A stretch of DNA of 64,000 bases from Meandrina meandrites. Taxonomy: Eukaryota; Cnidaria; Anthozoa; Scleractinia; Meandrinidae. Positions 45,868 through 58,885 of this stretch are shown piece by piece; the stretch's first letter is position 1; each line of letters begins with the position of its first letter. The DNA is taken from NCBI GenBank assembly GCA_963693305.1, contig OY855916.1, forward strand, positions 11,104,001 to 11,168,000. The letters run 5' to 3'. The notes under the pieces are model-generated. The model searched no databases, was not told the DNA's origin, and saw only the letters and a list, made by a program, of their open reading frames with translations. The position numbers and the translations under genes were made by a program.

Positions 45868-48330
45868 GGTTGTAATCATGGAAAAAATTCCGTCAACCAC
45901 ATCCGCAGCGCACGGACATTAAAGCATCTAAAAATCCATAAGTTTTGCTTACGTATTTTGTAGGACGTATACAGAAGACCAGTTATAAGAGCCGGAAGGG
46001 TATCTATGGAATGTTTAAAAACAGTCTGGTCGTCTGCTCCACAACCGTGAATGAGATGACGTGTTTCCTTCTCCGGTTTGGTTTTGCTGATAACCTTCAC
46101 GTGACGTCACAGTATTTTATACACGATCACGGAACTAAAAGTGAATTTTGGTGGCCTCGGCTTCGTCATGTTTATTTACCGCCAAGTTTATCTGAATCCA
46201 TCTCTTAACATTTTGCTTGAGTGTTAAAAAGAGTATGGCTAAGTACATTATATTGATAAAGAAATGTTGAGAACAATGATTGATCATGATTAAAATTTGC
46301 GAAGGATTCAATCATTGTTGTTTATAACGTGTTGTATAAAACTGTGTTCAAAAGGCTGGGCCATAGTCTTGATATAGCACTAAACTATCTTGTAAATAGA
46401 CATATAGTAATCAAAAGAGAGAAGTTATACCACCTGAAAGTTTCAGGGCTTTTAAACTTTGAAAAAAGATTATGAAGCATGTGCTGTCCCAATATAATGT
46501 GGCCTACTTGAAATTTTTTCACGTCGCCTTTTATCACTAAATGGAGGGAAACGGAAAATGACAAACTTGATTTTATCTTAAAAGACGCCGATCGCTTAAT
46601 AACAGCTAACAGTCGGAAAAGTAGTAAGCACAGTTTGAGGAAGCTAGAAAAATAACAGGAAATCTGAATCGAACCCTGTGAATGCAAATCACCTCTTGTC
46701 ACTCATGACAACACAACACAATACTACCAGCCCTTTTTATTGACAGACACTGACTGTCTTGTTCCAATTCCCACCTAAGGAATGTTAACCCTTTTACTCC
46801 GATCCCAGTATCAAAATCTCGCGCGAATTAACCTTGGTTCTATCTTTCTTATTATGTGTCTGTGGATGAAACCTACGGTGTATTTGTGTGTAACCACTGA
46901 AATGAAAGCCATTGAGCAGCACTTTAAAATCAGGTGGTACTTTTTGGTAAGCTGTGCAAAGTGGTTCTAGTCCATACGGCTAATTACATGAGATCCCAGT
47001 GACAGTTCTTCCATGGGTACTGTTTATAATGCTATGCAACGTGGGCCTGACTGATACCCCATTCACACTAGCAAACATGTTAAGTTAAACCATGTTTTAA
47101 AAAATGAAAATCAGCAAAACTCAGTGACTGAATTTTACATAGGGCTCAAGTAAGCTCCTATTTCTGTTTTTTATTGTGATAAATTTGAAGTCGACAAACA
47201 TCCAGTAAGCAACTTCTATGATGAAAACAATTATAAACCATGTTTAACCAAACAGCTTTTAAACGTGTGTTAGCTTTGTCGTGAATGAGGTATTAGTTTG
47301 TGATGAAACCTTTGTATTTGACCATTCAAACAAAAGTACTGAAAAACAGTTTCAAGCGGTACTGTTTACTATGCTGTGAACTGAGGTGGATGTAACTTTA
47401 GTCTGATATCAGAGATTTAAAAACTTTTATTTGTGACCATTGAAATAAAATCAACTGTTCTGCCAGCACGTGGCGTTGTTTGCTTTTCGATACGTCAAGA
47501 CATAAAATCTTCGTATTCTCTCCAGTTTTGGACTTCTGACATAGCTTTGACCCTGTCCACGCTTAGCCTTGAAAATATTTCTTTAATCTCCAAAATCTTT
47601 GTTCTTTGTCTGTAAAGCATGGCAAATGAAATAACCAACATCTAGACGGATATTGATGTCTGACCACAGGGTTTTCTAGACTTGCCACAACATCCCTTGT
47701 TTACCTGTTTAAAACGGCACACCTTTTGGTATTCCTTCACTTTATTTGGAATTTGTCTTGGTATTTGAATCATTGCAACGCCACGCCGACTTTCCGATTA
47801 AAGAGGTTCTTATCCCAGAAGATCCAAACAGAGACGGATAGTCCAACATGGGTTTAACAAGCAACATTCCGGTCGACTTTTACAAGTGTTGAAATTAGTC
47901 AAAATCGTTACCTAGAGGATATTCGAAAATGTCTTGCTGAATACTGAAAAATTCTCAATAGCGTAAGCGAAATGTAGAGCAATCGTTAATGAGAATAGAC
48001 AGTTTGAGTCCGCGGACTAAGTCATGTAAGCTTCCTACACTGACTCATGTGGAGACAATATTATTTGCTAATGACAGAAACCTGTGTACCTGATCAGCTA
48101 TATGCTCCCACGCTGGCACGCGCGCGGCAATGCTCTCTTGTTGTCATAATTACAAAACACTTCTCTTTCAGCAGGACGATTACGTGATAGAGTCTAGATT
48201 TGACATTCTGGCAAAATAACATTAAGTAAAGAACATCAAAAATTCGTTAATTAAGTCAGTGTCGGTTTATTAATGGATGGAATATGTGAGGAGAAAAGTG
48301 AAAATAAAATTCACCAGTGAGCAAGAGAAA
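45868..48330. repeat. Segmental duplicate A (partner 50985-53260)
   Basis: Shared landmarks in order: ATCAACCACATCCGCAG-type word, CATAAGTTTTGCTTACGTA, TTAAAAACAGTCTGGTCG, GAAAGTTTCAGGGC, ACAGCTAACAGTCGG, TTAACCCTTT-ACTC, ACATCCCTTGTTTACCTGTT and TAGATTTGACATTCTGGCA. No conserved coding frame. The Penelope-like insertion and the MITE at 47056-47291 are present only in this copy. Confidence 0.85.
47056..47291. mobile_element. MITE (ACCCCATTCACACTAGC ends)
   Basis: Starts ACCCCATTCACACTAGCAAA and ends TTAGCTTTGTCGTGAATGAGGT, imperfect inverted ends with mirrored AACCATGTTT words. It is absent from the paired duplicate near 52170, so it inserted after the duplication or was lost there. Confidence 0.65.
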
Positions 48331-48764
48331 ACGGCGAGGGACAAGAGTGGGGTAATAGAACACGCTTTTGGGTTTTGTTTTCTATTTGATTGGCTGCATG
48401 ACAGGAGAATATCATCCACTTGCTTCGCCAGCACATGCTTCGCATTTCTTAGCTGATCTGTTAAAGATATTGGTAAAATGTTTACAGAAGGCCATAAAAA
48501 TAATATTTAATTTCACTGGAAACAGTGAGAGAATCTTAAATGAACTTTTTCACCGAATTAGGACATATAAGGACATCTTTACGCCCAGCAAATGAAACAT
48601 GATAAATTTTGGACTATCAACTAGTGTTGCAACATTTATAGTCATCGCTGTCTGAAGGTAAATCTCGCCCCACTAATAATTATTGTGTGTGGGTTAGCTA
48701 AGGCAACGCGATAGTACTCCTTCGGGGGAGTGAATTTCAACGGAAGTGAGCCTGTTACACAAAT

Positions 48765-49300
48765 AACTTTTTACCGGTTTAACTTCCTCGATGGTCAGTG
48801 CCCGAGGCTAAGTGATTGAGTATTTTTTATACTCTTTCTTTGCTTAGCTGGCTAAAAATAAATAAAATTGTTAGAATTTTGAGAAACCGAAGCAAAGAGG
48901 AGAGCTTTGACTGTTCATGTACAAAGGAAGTTATTTTTTTATTTCTCAGAAGCTGAAACTAAAGGAAGTTCAATGCTCTCGGAATGTATTAAATGAGTTA
49001 TATTTAGATATTGAAATACGACTCATGGTTCCCTTCCTTTCGTAGATTCAATGGAATTTTGTTGCAATGGAAGGGAATTTAAGATATAGAAACATTAAGC
49101 AGTTTAATGTTCTTGAATTTCCCTTTTTGTATGACGTAAGTGAAACCCGTCTGCAGCTTACCTGCTATCCTGGACAAAATGACAGCGAAAAGCTTATCAA
49201 TAATGTTCTTTCTCTTTTACGTTTAATCTGGCGACCGACAGGACGGCTGTAGATAATTTAAGTTAATACTTCAAACACAAGTGGATCAGGGGAAAAGTTT
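48765..49300. repeat. Segmental duplicate, copy 2 (partner 39245-39745)
   Basis: Carries the same ordered words as copy 1, with moderate divergence. No conserved reading frame between the two, so it is not a coding exon. Confidence 0.75.
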
Positions 49301-49920
49301 TAAGCCTCGACTACTCTTTAATTAGGAGCTTTGATTAAAGTGCTGTTGAAAATACCTTCATAGACTAACTATTGTTCCTTACATATCGCGCATTTTGTTT
49401 GCATGAAACATCAATGAAATTGTGAAGACACAAGTAGAAACAAATAAATAAACTCCAACCACCTGCAATATGTCCTCCGTTAAAAAACAAAACACCAATA
49501 GCCATGAAGACGCACTTCCATATTAATAAAATTGGATTATCTTTGTTACAGCGCTTTGCAGAGTATTTCAAGAGGTTTGTGTGGGTAAATATACTAAATA
49601 CCTCTTAGAAAAAGGAAAGCATCTAAAATTGAAGGTGAACTATTTTAATTAACAATATCCTTTATACGACTTTTATTACGTCGCTTTTGGTTTGGAGCGC
49701 ATTAGCGGAATTGAAAAGCAAGTCCCTAAATGAGAATAGGATTTTTCGTTCTTGACCTACCTACGCTGTTTAAGTTGTGGAATTTCCTATTGCACGATAT
49801 TTTTTTACAGTTTGAAATACTTTTGCTTAAGTTTCGCTTAAACAGGACAATTTATGGACTTCAAAACCTTTCGGACATTCAAGTGGATCTTGTCTCAGCT
49901 GGTATCAGAAATCTTATGGA
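49301..49920. other. No recognisable gene
   Basis: Frames on both strands are hydrophobic and short with no family match. Confidence 0.35.
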
Positions 49921-49928
49921 ACAATTAC

Positions 49929-50371
49929 TAGGGGTTGACACATTATGCCGGCATAATTTCGAGCATAATACTATAGGTGGAGCATGGAGTATAATGCCGG
50001 CATAATAGTACATTTTTGCCAGCATAATAGTGCCATTTTGCAACATAACAGTTATTTCCTTTTTTTAGAGCTACTATTACATTTATTAAGTTAAAACTAC
50101 AAAACTTCTATCGAGCACAGTAGGCTTGTTCCCAGTGCATCCTCGAGTGGGTCTTGCTCTTTAGACCTGATTGCTCGCATTATGGCAGGCTCCTAAGGCC
50201 ATCCTGGTTTGTATTTTCGCTCTTCATGGGGTCCGGGAAAAAAAATTTTTACGGCATAATTACGAGCATAATAGCAAAAAACGAGGATAATTTGGAGCAT
50301 AACAGTTTGTTTTGAGGGCAATGCCAAAAAGCATAATGCTCGACTTTAGGAGCATAATGTGTCAACCCCTA
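49929..50371. mobile_element. hAT-like MITE with 8-bp target duplication
   Basis: Termini TAGGGGTTGACACATTATG and CATAATGTGTCAACCCCTA are perfect 19-bp inverted repeats. ACAATTAC flanks both sides (49921-49928 and 50372-50379). An 8-bp duplication with TAGGG ends is the hAT signature. The 443-bp inside is non-coding and contains many GCATAAT and GCCGGCATAAT words. Confidence 0.88.
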
Positions 50372-50379
50372 ACAATTAC

Positions 50380-50964
50380 TTCAGCGCTATTGCTAAGATC
50401 CAATAGAATACCACCCTGGTCGGCCTGGGTGCCCGAGGGTTTACTCAGAAAAAGAAATCCTCTAGCACTCTGGGTAATAAAATACCAAAGACGGGCATAT
50501 TTAGGCCATTACGAGCAACCTTTAATATTGCTGTTCTGGCCCGAACGCGCATTGGAAGATCCCAAAGGGTTGATGACATAACTTTGTCGGCTGTAACGTC
50601 ACAAGACGTCAAACGTCATTAGACCCGTCATCTTGGATCCACCATCTTGGATTTCACGATTTTCTTAGAAAGTCAGAAAATAACGGAAATTGATAAAAAA
50701 TATCAAGTCAAAAAGCTAGTAGAATTTAAAAATATATGAATCGTATAATTTTGTTAAAAACTGGAAAAATGAAAGAGGTAGGTCAAAAATTGCGATTTTT
50801 CGCTACAACTGCATGTAACTTTGGCAACGTCAAAAATCATGGACACATCGTCAACTGATGAATGAACAGCACCATAGTTTTAGTACCATATAGTAAAACC
50901 CCTTTTCAAAATTACGAAAACCTCTAGCGGCGGTTGTCATCCGAACAAGTGCAGAATTTCGAAT
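50380..50964. other. No recognisable gene
   Basis: Includes CG-containing words CATCTTGGATCCACCATCTT and GACGTCAAACGTC; nothing identifiable. Confidence 0.35.
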
Positions 50965-53260
50965 TAATACTGATGAGATGTCAGAGATTTAAACTCATGG
51001 TATCTTGGGTGGTAACAATGGAAAAATTTCCATCAACCACATCCGCAGTGTACGGACATTAAAACATCTAAACATCCATAAGTTTTGCTTACGTATTTTG
51101 TAGGACGTATAAAGAAGACCGGTTATAAAAGCAGAACCGGAAAGGTATATATGGAGTGTTTAAAAACAGTCTGGTCGCCTGCTCCACAGTGGTGAATGGA
51201 ATGACGTGCACGTGTTTCCTTCTCTGGTTTGGTTTTACTGATAACCTTTACGTGACGTCACAGCGTTGTTAACGCAAGGAAATATGGGTGAACCGTTTTG
51301 GCCTCGTCATCTTTGTCAATGTTTATTTACCGTCAAGTTTATCTGGAACCATCTCTTCACGGACATTTCTCTTGAGTGTTTACAAAGAATACGGCTAAGT
51401 ACGTGTTGTTATGCTGATAACGAAATATTAACGTTATAAACATTCATTGGCAATGATATAATTTTGATAGGATTCATTGTTTTTTGCAAAATGTTCAAAA
51501 AAACAATGTGTGTAAAAGGTAGTCCCACTGTCTTGATGAAGCACTAAATGCTGAAAAGTACCATGTAGATATGAATATATAGCAATCAAAAAGGAGACGT
51601 TATATACTTGACAATTGGAATTGAAAGTTTCAGGGCCTTAAAAAAGACTATGAAAAAAAGAAGTCTGAAGGGTGTGCTGTTCCTATATGTGACCTACTTG
51701 AAATTTCTTGACGTCACCTTTTATCACTTAATGGGGGAAACGGAAAATAAAAAACTTGATTTGATCTTAACTGAAGACGCCGATCGCTAAATAACAGCTA
51801 ACAGTCGGCAAAGTAGTAAGCACAGTTTGAGGAAGCTAGGAAAATAACAGGAAATCTGAATGTAACCCAATGAATGCGACTGACCTCTTGTCACTCACGA
51901 CAACACAACACTGCCAGCCCCTTATGACAAACACTGACTGTACTATTCAAATTCCTACCCACTGTTAACCCTTTAACTCTGATCCCAGTATCAAATCTCG
52001 CGTAAATTAACTTTGGCTCTAGCTTTCTAATTATTTTCTTGGTGTCTGTAGATGAAACCATAGTGTGTCACATTGAAATGAAAGGTACAAAGCAGCGCTT
52101 TCAAGTGGTTCTAGTTTATGCGCCTGTATATGAAACCCCAGTGACAGTACGTTCATGCGGTACCATTTAGAATCATGCACAAGATGGTTTTGACTTAGTC
52201 GAAATATTTTTGTTTGACCATTGAAATGTTTACTATGCTGTAAACTGAGGTGATTGTAACTTAAGGGAGAGAGAGAGTCAGAGAGTTTAAAACTTTCATT
52301 TATGGGCATTGAAGTAAAATCTGCTGTTCTGCTTTTCGATACGCCAAAAAATGAAATCTTAGTATTCTTCCCAGTTTTAAAACTTTAATTAGCCTTGGGA
52401 GAGAAAACAAAGATAATCGGATAAATAACTTTGCACGTAATACAACTGACTTAATTAGTCTTTGTCCCTGTCCACGTCTAGCCTTGAAAATATTTTTTAA
52501 CCTTCCAAATCTTTGATCTTTGTCTGCAAAGCATGGTAAATGAAATAACTAAGAGGTAGACGGGTGCTGTCTGACCACAGGGTTTCCAGACCTGCCACAA
52601 CATCCCTTGTTTACCTGTTTCGGCGGCACACCTTTTGGTATTCCTTCACTTTCATTTGAATTTGTCTGGGTATTTGAATCATTGCAATGCCACGAAAGAG
52701 TTTCTTATCCCAGAAGATCCAAACAGAGACAGATAGTCCACCATGATGAGTGAACAAAGATCCGGTCGCCTTTTTACAAGAGATGTAAATAGACAAATTC
52801 GTCATTGGTGGATATTGTTTTGCTACGTCACCAAAATTCTCATTACTAACATTAAAAGAAATTCAAAGCAATCGTTAACGAGAATTGATATTTTGAGCCC
52901 GCCGTCTAAGCTAATTACTACTCACGAGCGGACAAGATTATTTACTAATTACAGAACTAGACATTCAGGCCACGTGTAACCTGATCGGCTATATGCTTCA
53001 TGTAAGTCAGTAGTCTTCGTGACTAAAGCCCACGCACGCACGACAACGCGCTCTTGTTGTAAGTTCTCTTTCAGCAGGACTATTAAATGGTAAATTTTAG
53101 ATTTGACATTCTGGCATTCTTACAGCAAATGTACATAATAACATAAGTATCGAATAAGTAAAAACAAAACTCTTTAAAACAAGTCGGTAAATCTGTGTCG
53201 ATTTACTATAAATGGGTGGAATGCGTGTTGAGAAACGTGAAAAGTGATAAGAACTTTGAA
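50965..53260. repeat. Segmental duplicate B (partner of A)
   Basis: Collinear with 44780-44805 plus 45868-48330 and lacking the Penelope-like element and MITE, so it serves as an internal empty site. Confidence 0.85.
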
Positions 53261-54330
53261 ATTTTAACTTCTTCACATCAGCGAGTCATAGTTGTGGTTT
53301 TCGTTTTAATCAGGTTGGTACAAGATGAAAGATCTACAAATTATCCATATACGAGTAATGACAATCTGTTTCACAAATTAATACCATAACAATTTTGTAT
53401 GGACGGCATAAAAGATATGGGCATTATAGGAAATAAAAAATGTCCGTTTTTCCTGCTACTCAAGATAACACTTTTTTTAGTGTGATTTCCCTTTTGAAAT
53501 GCTTCTCAGAATACTAACACGTAGAGGAATTTGTCTGTAGATCCTATTTTTATCTCGACGCGAAGACAGATTCAACATATCAGACTAATAGGAAAATTTC
53601 AATTTTGATAATACTCTTTCACAGTTGTCAGTTTTACCATTATCGCTGCGTGAGGTAGAGCTAAATTTGAGTTTTATTTTTTCTCTTTCTGGGAATGTAA
53701 AGTTTAATCGCCCTGTTTTACAGGAAATCTTTGCATCCCAGAGCAAGATAAAATATCCCGATTTGATGAGATTTCGCATACCCCGATTTTTCAAAGTTTG
53801 CGCTCAGTTTCTCGATAACATGGAAGAAATTACTTAAACCGGAAAGATTATTTGCTTTGTCCATGAGCTGCTAAGGAGCTGCATATTTACAGGAATAAAG
53901 ACTCCAAGAACGTGGAATCTGCAGCTGTAAAAGGAAATTTTTAAGTTCTTAAGCACAAATGCAGGAATAGATATTTAGATGGTATGCAGAGATATCTTCC
54001 GCCCCGCGTATGTATATACATCAATTGAAACGGAAAACTTCCCACGAGGGAATTTAAAATTGTAGCTTATTTCGCTGACTCAGGCTTCAAAAGGGCCTGC
54101 GGGTTGGGGCGAGGTTCTTACATCGGCAAGAAATAAAACGAATCATGCATCCTCCGCGAATTTACGTTGAATCACGTCGGTAATTAACCGGTGTAACATA
54201 AGACAAAGCTTCCTGTCCTAAAATAGTCTCTCAGAAAAGATGTCTGCCAACTCAAACAGGAAAGCATGTTAAAGGTCAAGTTCCCACAAATTCGATTCGT
54301 CGACAGGCCATCTTTCCATGTTGTCTGAAA
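53261..54330. other. Upstream flank of the 54.5-kb gene
   Basis: No recognisable coding sequence; A+T-rich, probably containing distal regulatory sequence of the next gene. Confidence 0.35.
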
Positions 54331-54334
54331 GGCG

Positions 54335-54342
54335 TATAAATA
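54335..54342 (+). promoter_or_regulatory. TATA box of the 54.5-kb gene
   Basis: A consensus TATAAATA 157 bp before the ATG predicts a transcription start near 54365 and a leader of ~130 nt. Confidence 0.6.
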
Positions 54343-54498
54343 GCGTGTAGTAATGCGCAAATACAACAGATACACATCTGCCCTTGAAGCGATCACAGCT
54401 AAATCGGGAGAGTTCTAACCACGTTCGTTCGTTGTGAAACACGCTGTTACGATTATCGTCGTTTTCGTTGCATTGCCTTCAACTGCCAAAAACAAAAC

Positions 54499-55420
54499 AT
54501 GAAAGAAGAGAAAACTGGAAATTGGCACGACATTGCTTTTCGCTTATCAGGTATGATATGACGAGATATGCGGATTTATTTACTCGATGTGGCCGTGTTG
54601 TTTATCATATAATTTTCAATTCAATTGAAGGGGAATAGTTTTGTTTCTGTTAGAGTTGTGAAGTGCTCAATTAAATACTCTCCTTGACCCGTTATTGGAT
54701 GCGAGAAGAAGACTTATTTCTAATATCCGAGGCTTCTGCTTCAAGACCTAAGGCAGTTCGGCGACAAACGTTTCAGACTTCCCAGTTAGCATTGTTGAAC
54801 TCTTCGTTTAGGATTTCTCATTTACGATAATTCATTGTTACAAAATAAGTGGAAAAGCTGGCAGATAACAAAAAGTCATTTTTGTTTTGGTTATAGCGAG
54901 TTAAAACTCGGTCTTAGTATGTCCATTGTTGTTGCCTAGACAGTAAGTTACTTAATCAAAGGACTTCCGATACGCCAAGTTTTTTCGTTTTCTCCTTGCT
55001 CCTTAAAGCTAAAACTCACTATATCATTTCCTTTACATTACAGCTCTTTGCGGAGGATTTGAGAAATACGACATTTTGGAGGATATGGGATTTAGTGCCC
55101 GAAATAGAAGAAAGTTTTCCCAAGGAACAGAACAAAGACCAAATTTCGAAGAGTTGATAAGAAGAGATTCTCTTACTGATAGTACACAAGGGGAAGAAAC
55201 ATTAATTTCAACGGCATCTGAGCCAGAACTTCGGCAAACAACGATTTTTTCAACCGAAGGATGCAAAAGAACATTAAGCGCAGGAGGAATAACTATTAAA
55301 AAAGACTCTGCAACGAAGAAGCTAAACAGAGCGCCCAAGTCACATTCACTTGAACTGGATGTGTCATCGTTCGACTTCAGCGAACTTCGGAGCTCAAGTT
55401 TATGCTCCACGGAATTGTAG
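54499..55420 (+). CDS. Two-exon Ser-rich protein with C-terminal CSTEL (PDZ-ligand type)
   Basis: Predicted 142-aa protein. Exon 1 is 54499-54550 (ATG, 17 codons plus 1 nt, donor gtatga); exon 2 is 55044-55420 (acceptor ttacag), phases agreeing. It begins MKEEKTGNWHDIAFRLSALC, followed by GGFEKYDILEDMGFSARN. It has no signal peptide, membrane segment or recognisable domain. It is rich in Ser, Thr, Glu and Arg, with RRDS at 57-60 and KSHS near 119, both basophilic-kinase-like. It ends SSSLCSTEL; TEL is a class I PDZ-ligand form. The last five residues and the TATA-driven layout match the 27.2-kb gene, whereas the rest aligns poorly, so relationship by descent is plausible but unproven. The exon structure is inferred from splice signals. 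Function unknown. Confidence 0.6.
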
Positions 55421-58400
55421 ACATTGTATAGAGCGCAGCTGATCCTTTCAACACAGCTTAGTTCAGAACAATAACAGACTAAGTTCCACCTATTTATGTT
55501 AGTCTATAAAGTGTTTGTTTGTAAATATTCTAGAATCCGTGCAAGTAGATGGAGCCAAGTTGTATAAAGTTCGAAGTAAATTATGTATCACTCTACGGAA
55601 CTGATGATGGCCTGTCTTTGAGATGGCTTAACTACACTAAAAGAAAATAGAATTATAATTTATATCGCCTGTAGCCAGTACTACCAGTATTAAAAGTGTG
55701 AATGGGAGCGCGTTGAGTTTAAATTGTCATTATCGAAAAATAGGGTTGAAAAAAATACCTTTTCTCAGAGAAGCGATACGCTTGGAAATCGTTGTTACAT
55801 TTAAAACATAAAAAAGTTCGAATGCAATGCGAGTGTGCTTTTTTGAACTCCTCACTGAGCTATCACTTTATATATTTAGTAAGATTCACATCTCTGTTTA
55901 TATATTTAGATGTGTTTTTTCAAGGGGGGGGGGGGGGGGGGAGGGGGGTTTCCATTTCAACGTTGATTTCCCAAGATATAAACTTTGACCCTTTTGAAGA
56001 AAATACGAAACGTTTTTATACGCGAAACAATATCAGTTTAGTTTCGGTGATAATGCTGCCCCCTGCCCATTATTAGCTAGCGAAGGAAATCTTGCTTTTC
56101 AACCGACGCATTTTTGCCGGAATTTCCAAGCGTTCCAACTATTTCCTGCTTAGAACATGAGGCACGAGACCCCGTCCGACATGTCAATTAACCTCTCTTT
56201 TCATGTAATATTACCGTAGTTTCTCAGGAATTCAGAAAAAAAACAAGAGATAAGACCATGAAAATCCGCCTGGTCATATCCCTGATCTCATCAGTTGGCG
56301 GAAAAACGGTTCTAGAACGTTCGTGGTGAAATCAAAATCGCCTGGTATGCCATGAAGAAGATGCCATGAAAATGCCATGAAGATACAAATTTGAAAGGCA
56401 TCGACCTTCATAGAGACAGATTCTGGTCGTTATAGTTGGAGGTTTGAATGATCCAATTCAGCAGCGTCGATCTTTCGTCGATATTTTTGTGTCTCGCCGT
56501 CCCTGAATTTTCTTCAAATTGCTGGAACACTTGACACTTCAACATGTTTATTTAAAGTTTCTTTTCTTTAAAATAATCCCCTTACCTCAAACCTTTAACG
56601 AAGCCGCCGACTTGACAATTAATCTTTTTTGCACTGGACCTAATTTTTTTTTCGCAAAGTAGAATTGGGTTTCAAATAATTTAGACTCCGTTGGCGTATT
56701 TTTAAAGTTTATTACAAGCTAACCTTAGGGGCGCCAGAAGTCTAATATTTGTAGGTAGAGGAAATCGTTCCATGCATTAGTGTACACTGTGATCCCTTTG
56801 TTTTAGTCTTGTGATTAAATTCTGAGATCTCATTTTTTCGTAACTACTTCAATTAGGAAGGTCATTAGATGAAGGAACTGAGGGCTCATTTAGAAAAAAA
56901 TGACTTCAGAAATAGTGAAGATAATTTTAATCAGCTTTATTTGAAAAAACACAACGGTGCTCTCACGCTTTTAGCCTGTTTGTATAATTTCGTTTTGCAT
57001 TTGGCGTAAGGTGCATAGATGACCGACCTTTCATTTATTGTTTGAATACCAAGCTTTGATTTCAACAGCTGACGGAAATGCTTTTATTGTTGTTTGCGAA
57101 TATAACATAGTTACTGTTTGAAAAAGTTATCTCGGGTTTGCATAGCCCGGCAGTTTTTGTCGTTTCCTGCTTAAAAGCTTTGATGTATGTCACGAGAAAG
57201 GATATTCGGTCAGCAAACAATCTTTGACGGAGAAATAATTAGTGAATTTTTCCTTAGAATGTGATGAACTTTGCATCTGTGTTTGCTGAAACACTGTTTG
57301 CGGTTAAAATACCGCCATTAATTATAGTTATTAGCAGTTCATCATGAAGATCGCATCCACTGTTTTTTTCCAAAATTGATTGAATGTTCATTACTGAAAA
57401 GAAAATCGATTGCCTTTGTATCCGTAATTACGCAAATCACTGCTTTCAGTTTCACGTTTTTCAGTCATTTAAATCAGAGGCTTATTTTAAGTGGCCATAT
57501 TTGGCCGAGAAAACGTGTAAACCTTGATTAACACATGTTGTAAAACAGTCGAAAAGCCTCTTGCAATTCTTAAATTAATCTTCTTATATTGAATGCTGGA
57601 TCACACCACACGCGAGAGAATAATTTACAGAATTCAATAAAAACAAAGTGAACTTCCCGATGTGTCTTTATACAATCCACCCCTTTTTATTAACACATGC
57701 TGGCGGCAATTTAAAATCCTCGTGTAAACCTTTAGGAAAGCTCCTTAAACAACCTCAACAGTGACCTCACGGAAGCCACACACGAGAGTGATTCAAAAAA
57801 TAGGAAATGGCGAACGTCGCCGTGCCAATGCGGTGCGGTTAGCTTTTCGTCTTTATTTCGTCTGTTAAAGACTCCAAGGAAGATTATCGGTCAAACAACA
57901 TATGAAATCCTCAGCTTGTCGAAATTGGCTTGAGCCGAAGTTGTGTTTGCCGCCCTGTTCCCCGGTGAAGTTTTTTTTTTCTCAAACATATTTATCTGGT
58001 TAAACCGGATAACTATGTTTGCAGGAAGTGTTTAAAACTGATAAGAGGCCTTAAACTAAGTTCCCATTTAAGATGAACAAGGTATTCAGCATCACGAAAA
58101 ATTTTAACATCTCAAACCTCTTTTAAAACTACTGATTAATTGTTAAGTGTGATGAGAATCTAGTTGTGCGTGGCTTGAACACCACTTTCTTATTCTCGTA
58201 ATGTTCCAGGTAGTCTGGAACTTTTCACAATTAAGCAATTAGGCGCTCGCACACGTAACCCAGGCGGATATTAAATCGGCAGCTCTTTTCAAAACACAGT
58301 TACCCTCACCCGGAGGATCACATTATACGAAGTATATTAATTTTTGTTACGCCATGGTACTTTTTCAAGGTGGCTTCCACGGGAACCTTGTTTTGGCAGG

Positions 58401-58858
58401 TCGTTCTATCCACATTTGGAATTTTCTTAGAGGGACATTGTCACCAATGTTTAGGATAACTTTGAAAAGCTAAATTAAAAGACTTCCTAACCACTGGAGA
58501 CCCAAAAGTACTGGTTCAGGTTCGTTTAAAACTACACAAACAGTTCTCTGAGACTTTGGTTGTGGATCGCCAGGATGCAAATGGCTGACTTTTTTCAAAC
58601 TTTTTCTTTGTTTCGTGGAAAAATCTCCCGTAACAATATATTAGTTTGCTCCTCCTTTGAGAAAATCAATAGATTTCTTTCTCTTGACTTTCTGGGAGTA
58701 TTCTATGTACGTGTAAAAGCATTTCATTTCATCTTTAGCACATTTCCACCCTGCCAAATTACAATTGAAAGGGCAGTCTCACAAAGAGTTAGCTACTTCA
58801 AAATATACTGAAGGTGTTGGTGTGGCGACGGGTGGTAGGGAAAGAAGTGGTCTAAAAC
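55421..58858. other. No recognisable gene; includes an 18-G run
   Basis: The first few hundred bases may be the 3' UTR of the preceding gene. An uninterrupted 18-G run lies at 55924-55941. No family resemblance in the remaining frames. Confidence 0.4.
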
Positions 58859-58885
58859 TTGAAAACGTCGGGCCGACGTTTTCAA
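58859..58885. repeat. Perfect 12-bp-arm hairpin
   Basis: TTGAAAACGTCG-GGC-CGACGTTTTCAA, a perfect stem with a 3-nt loop and CG-rich centre. Isolated; function unknown. Confidence 0.7.

Noticed and set aside
52743..52979. ATG-initiated 78-codon frame in duplicate B
   Set aside because: The matching segment of duplicate A (near 47849) has stops and no shared frame.
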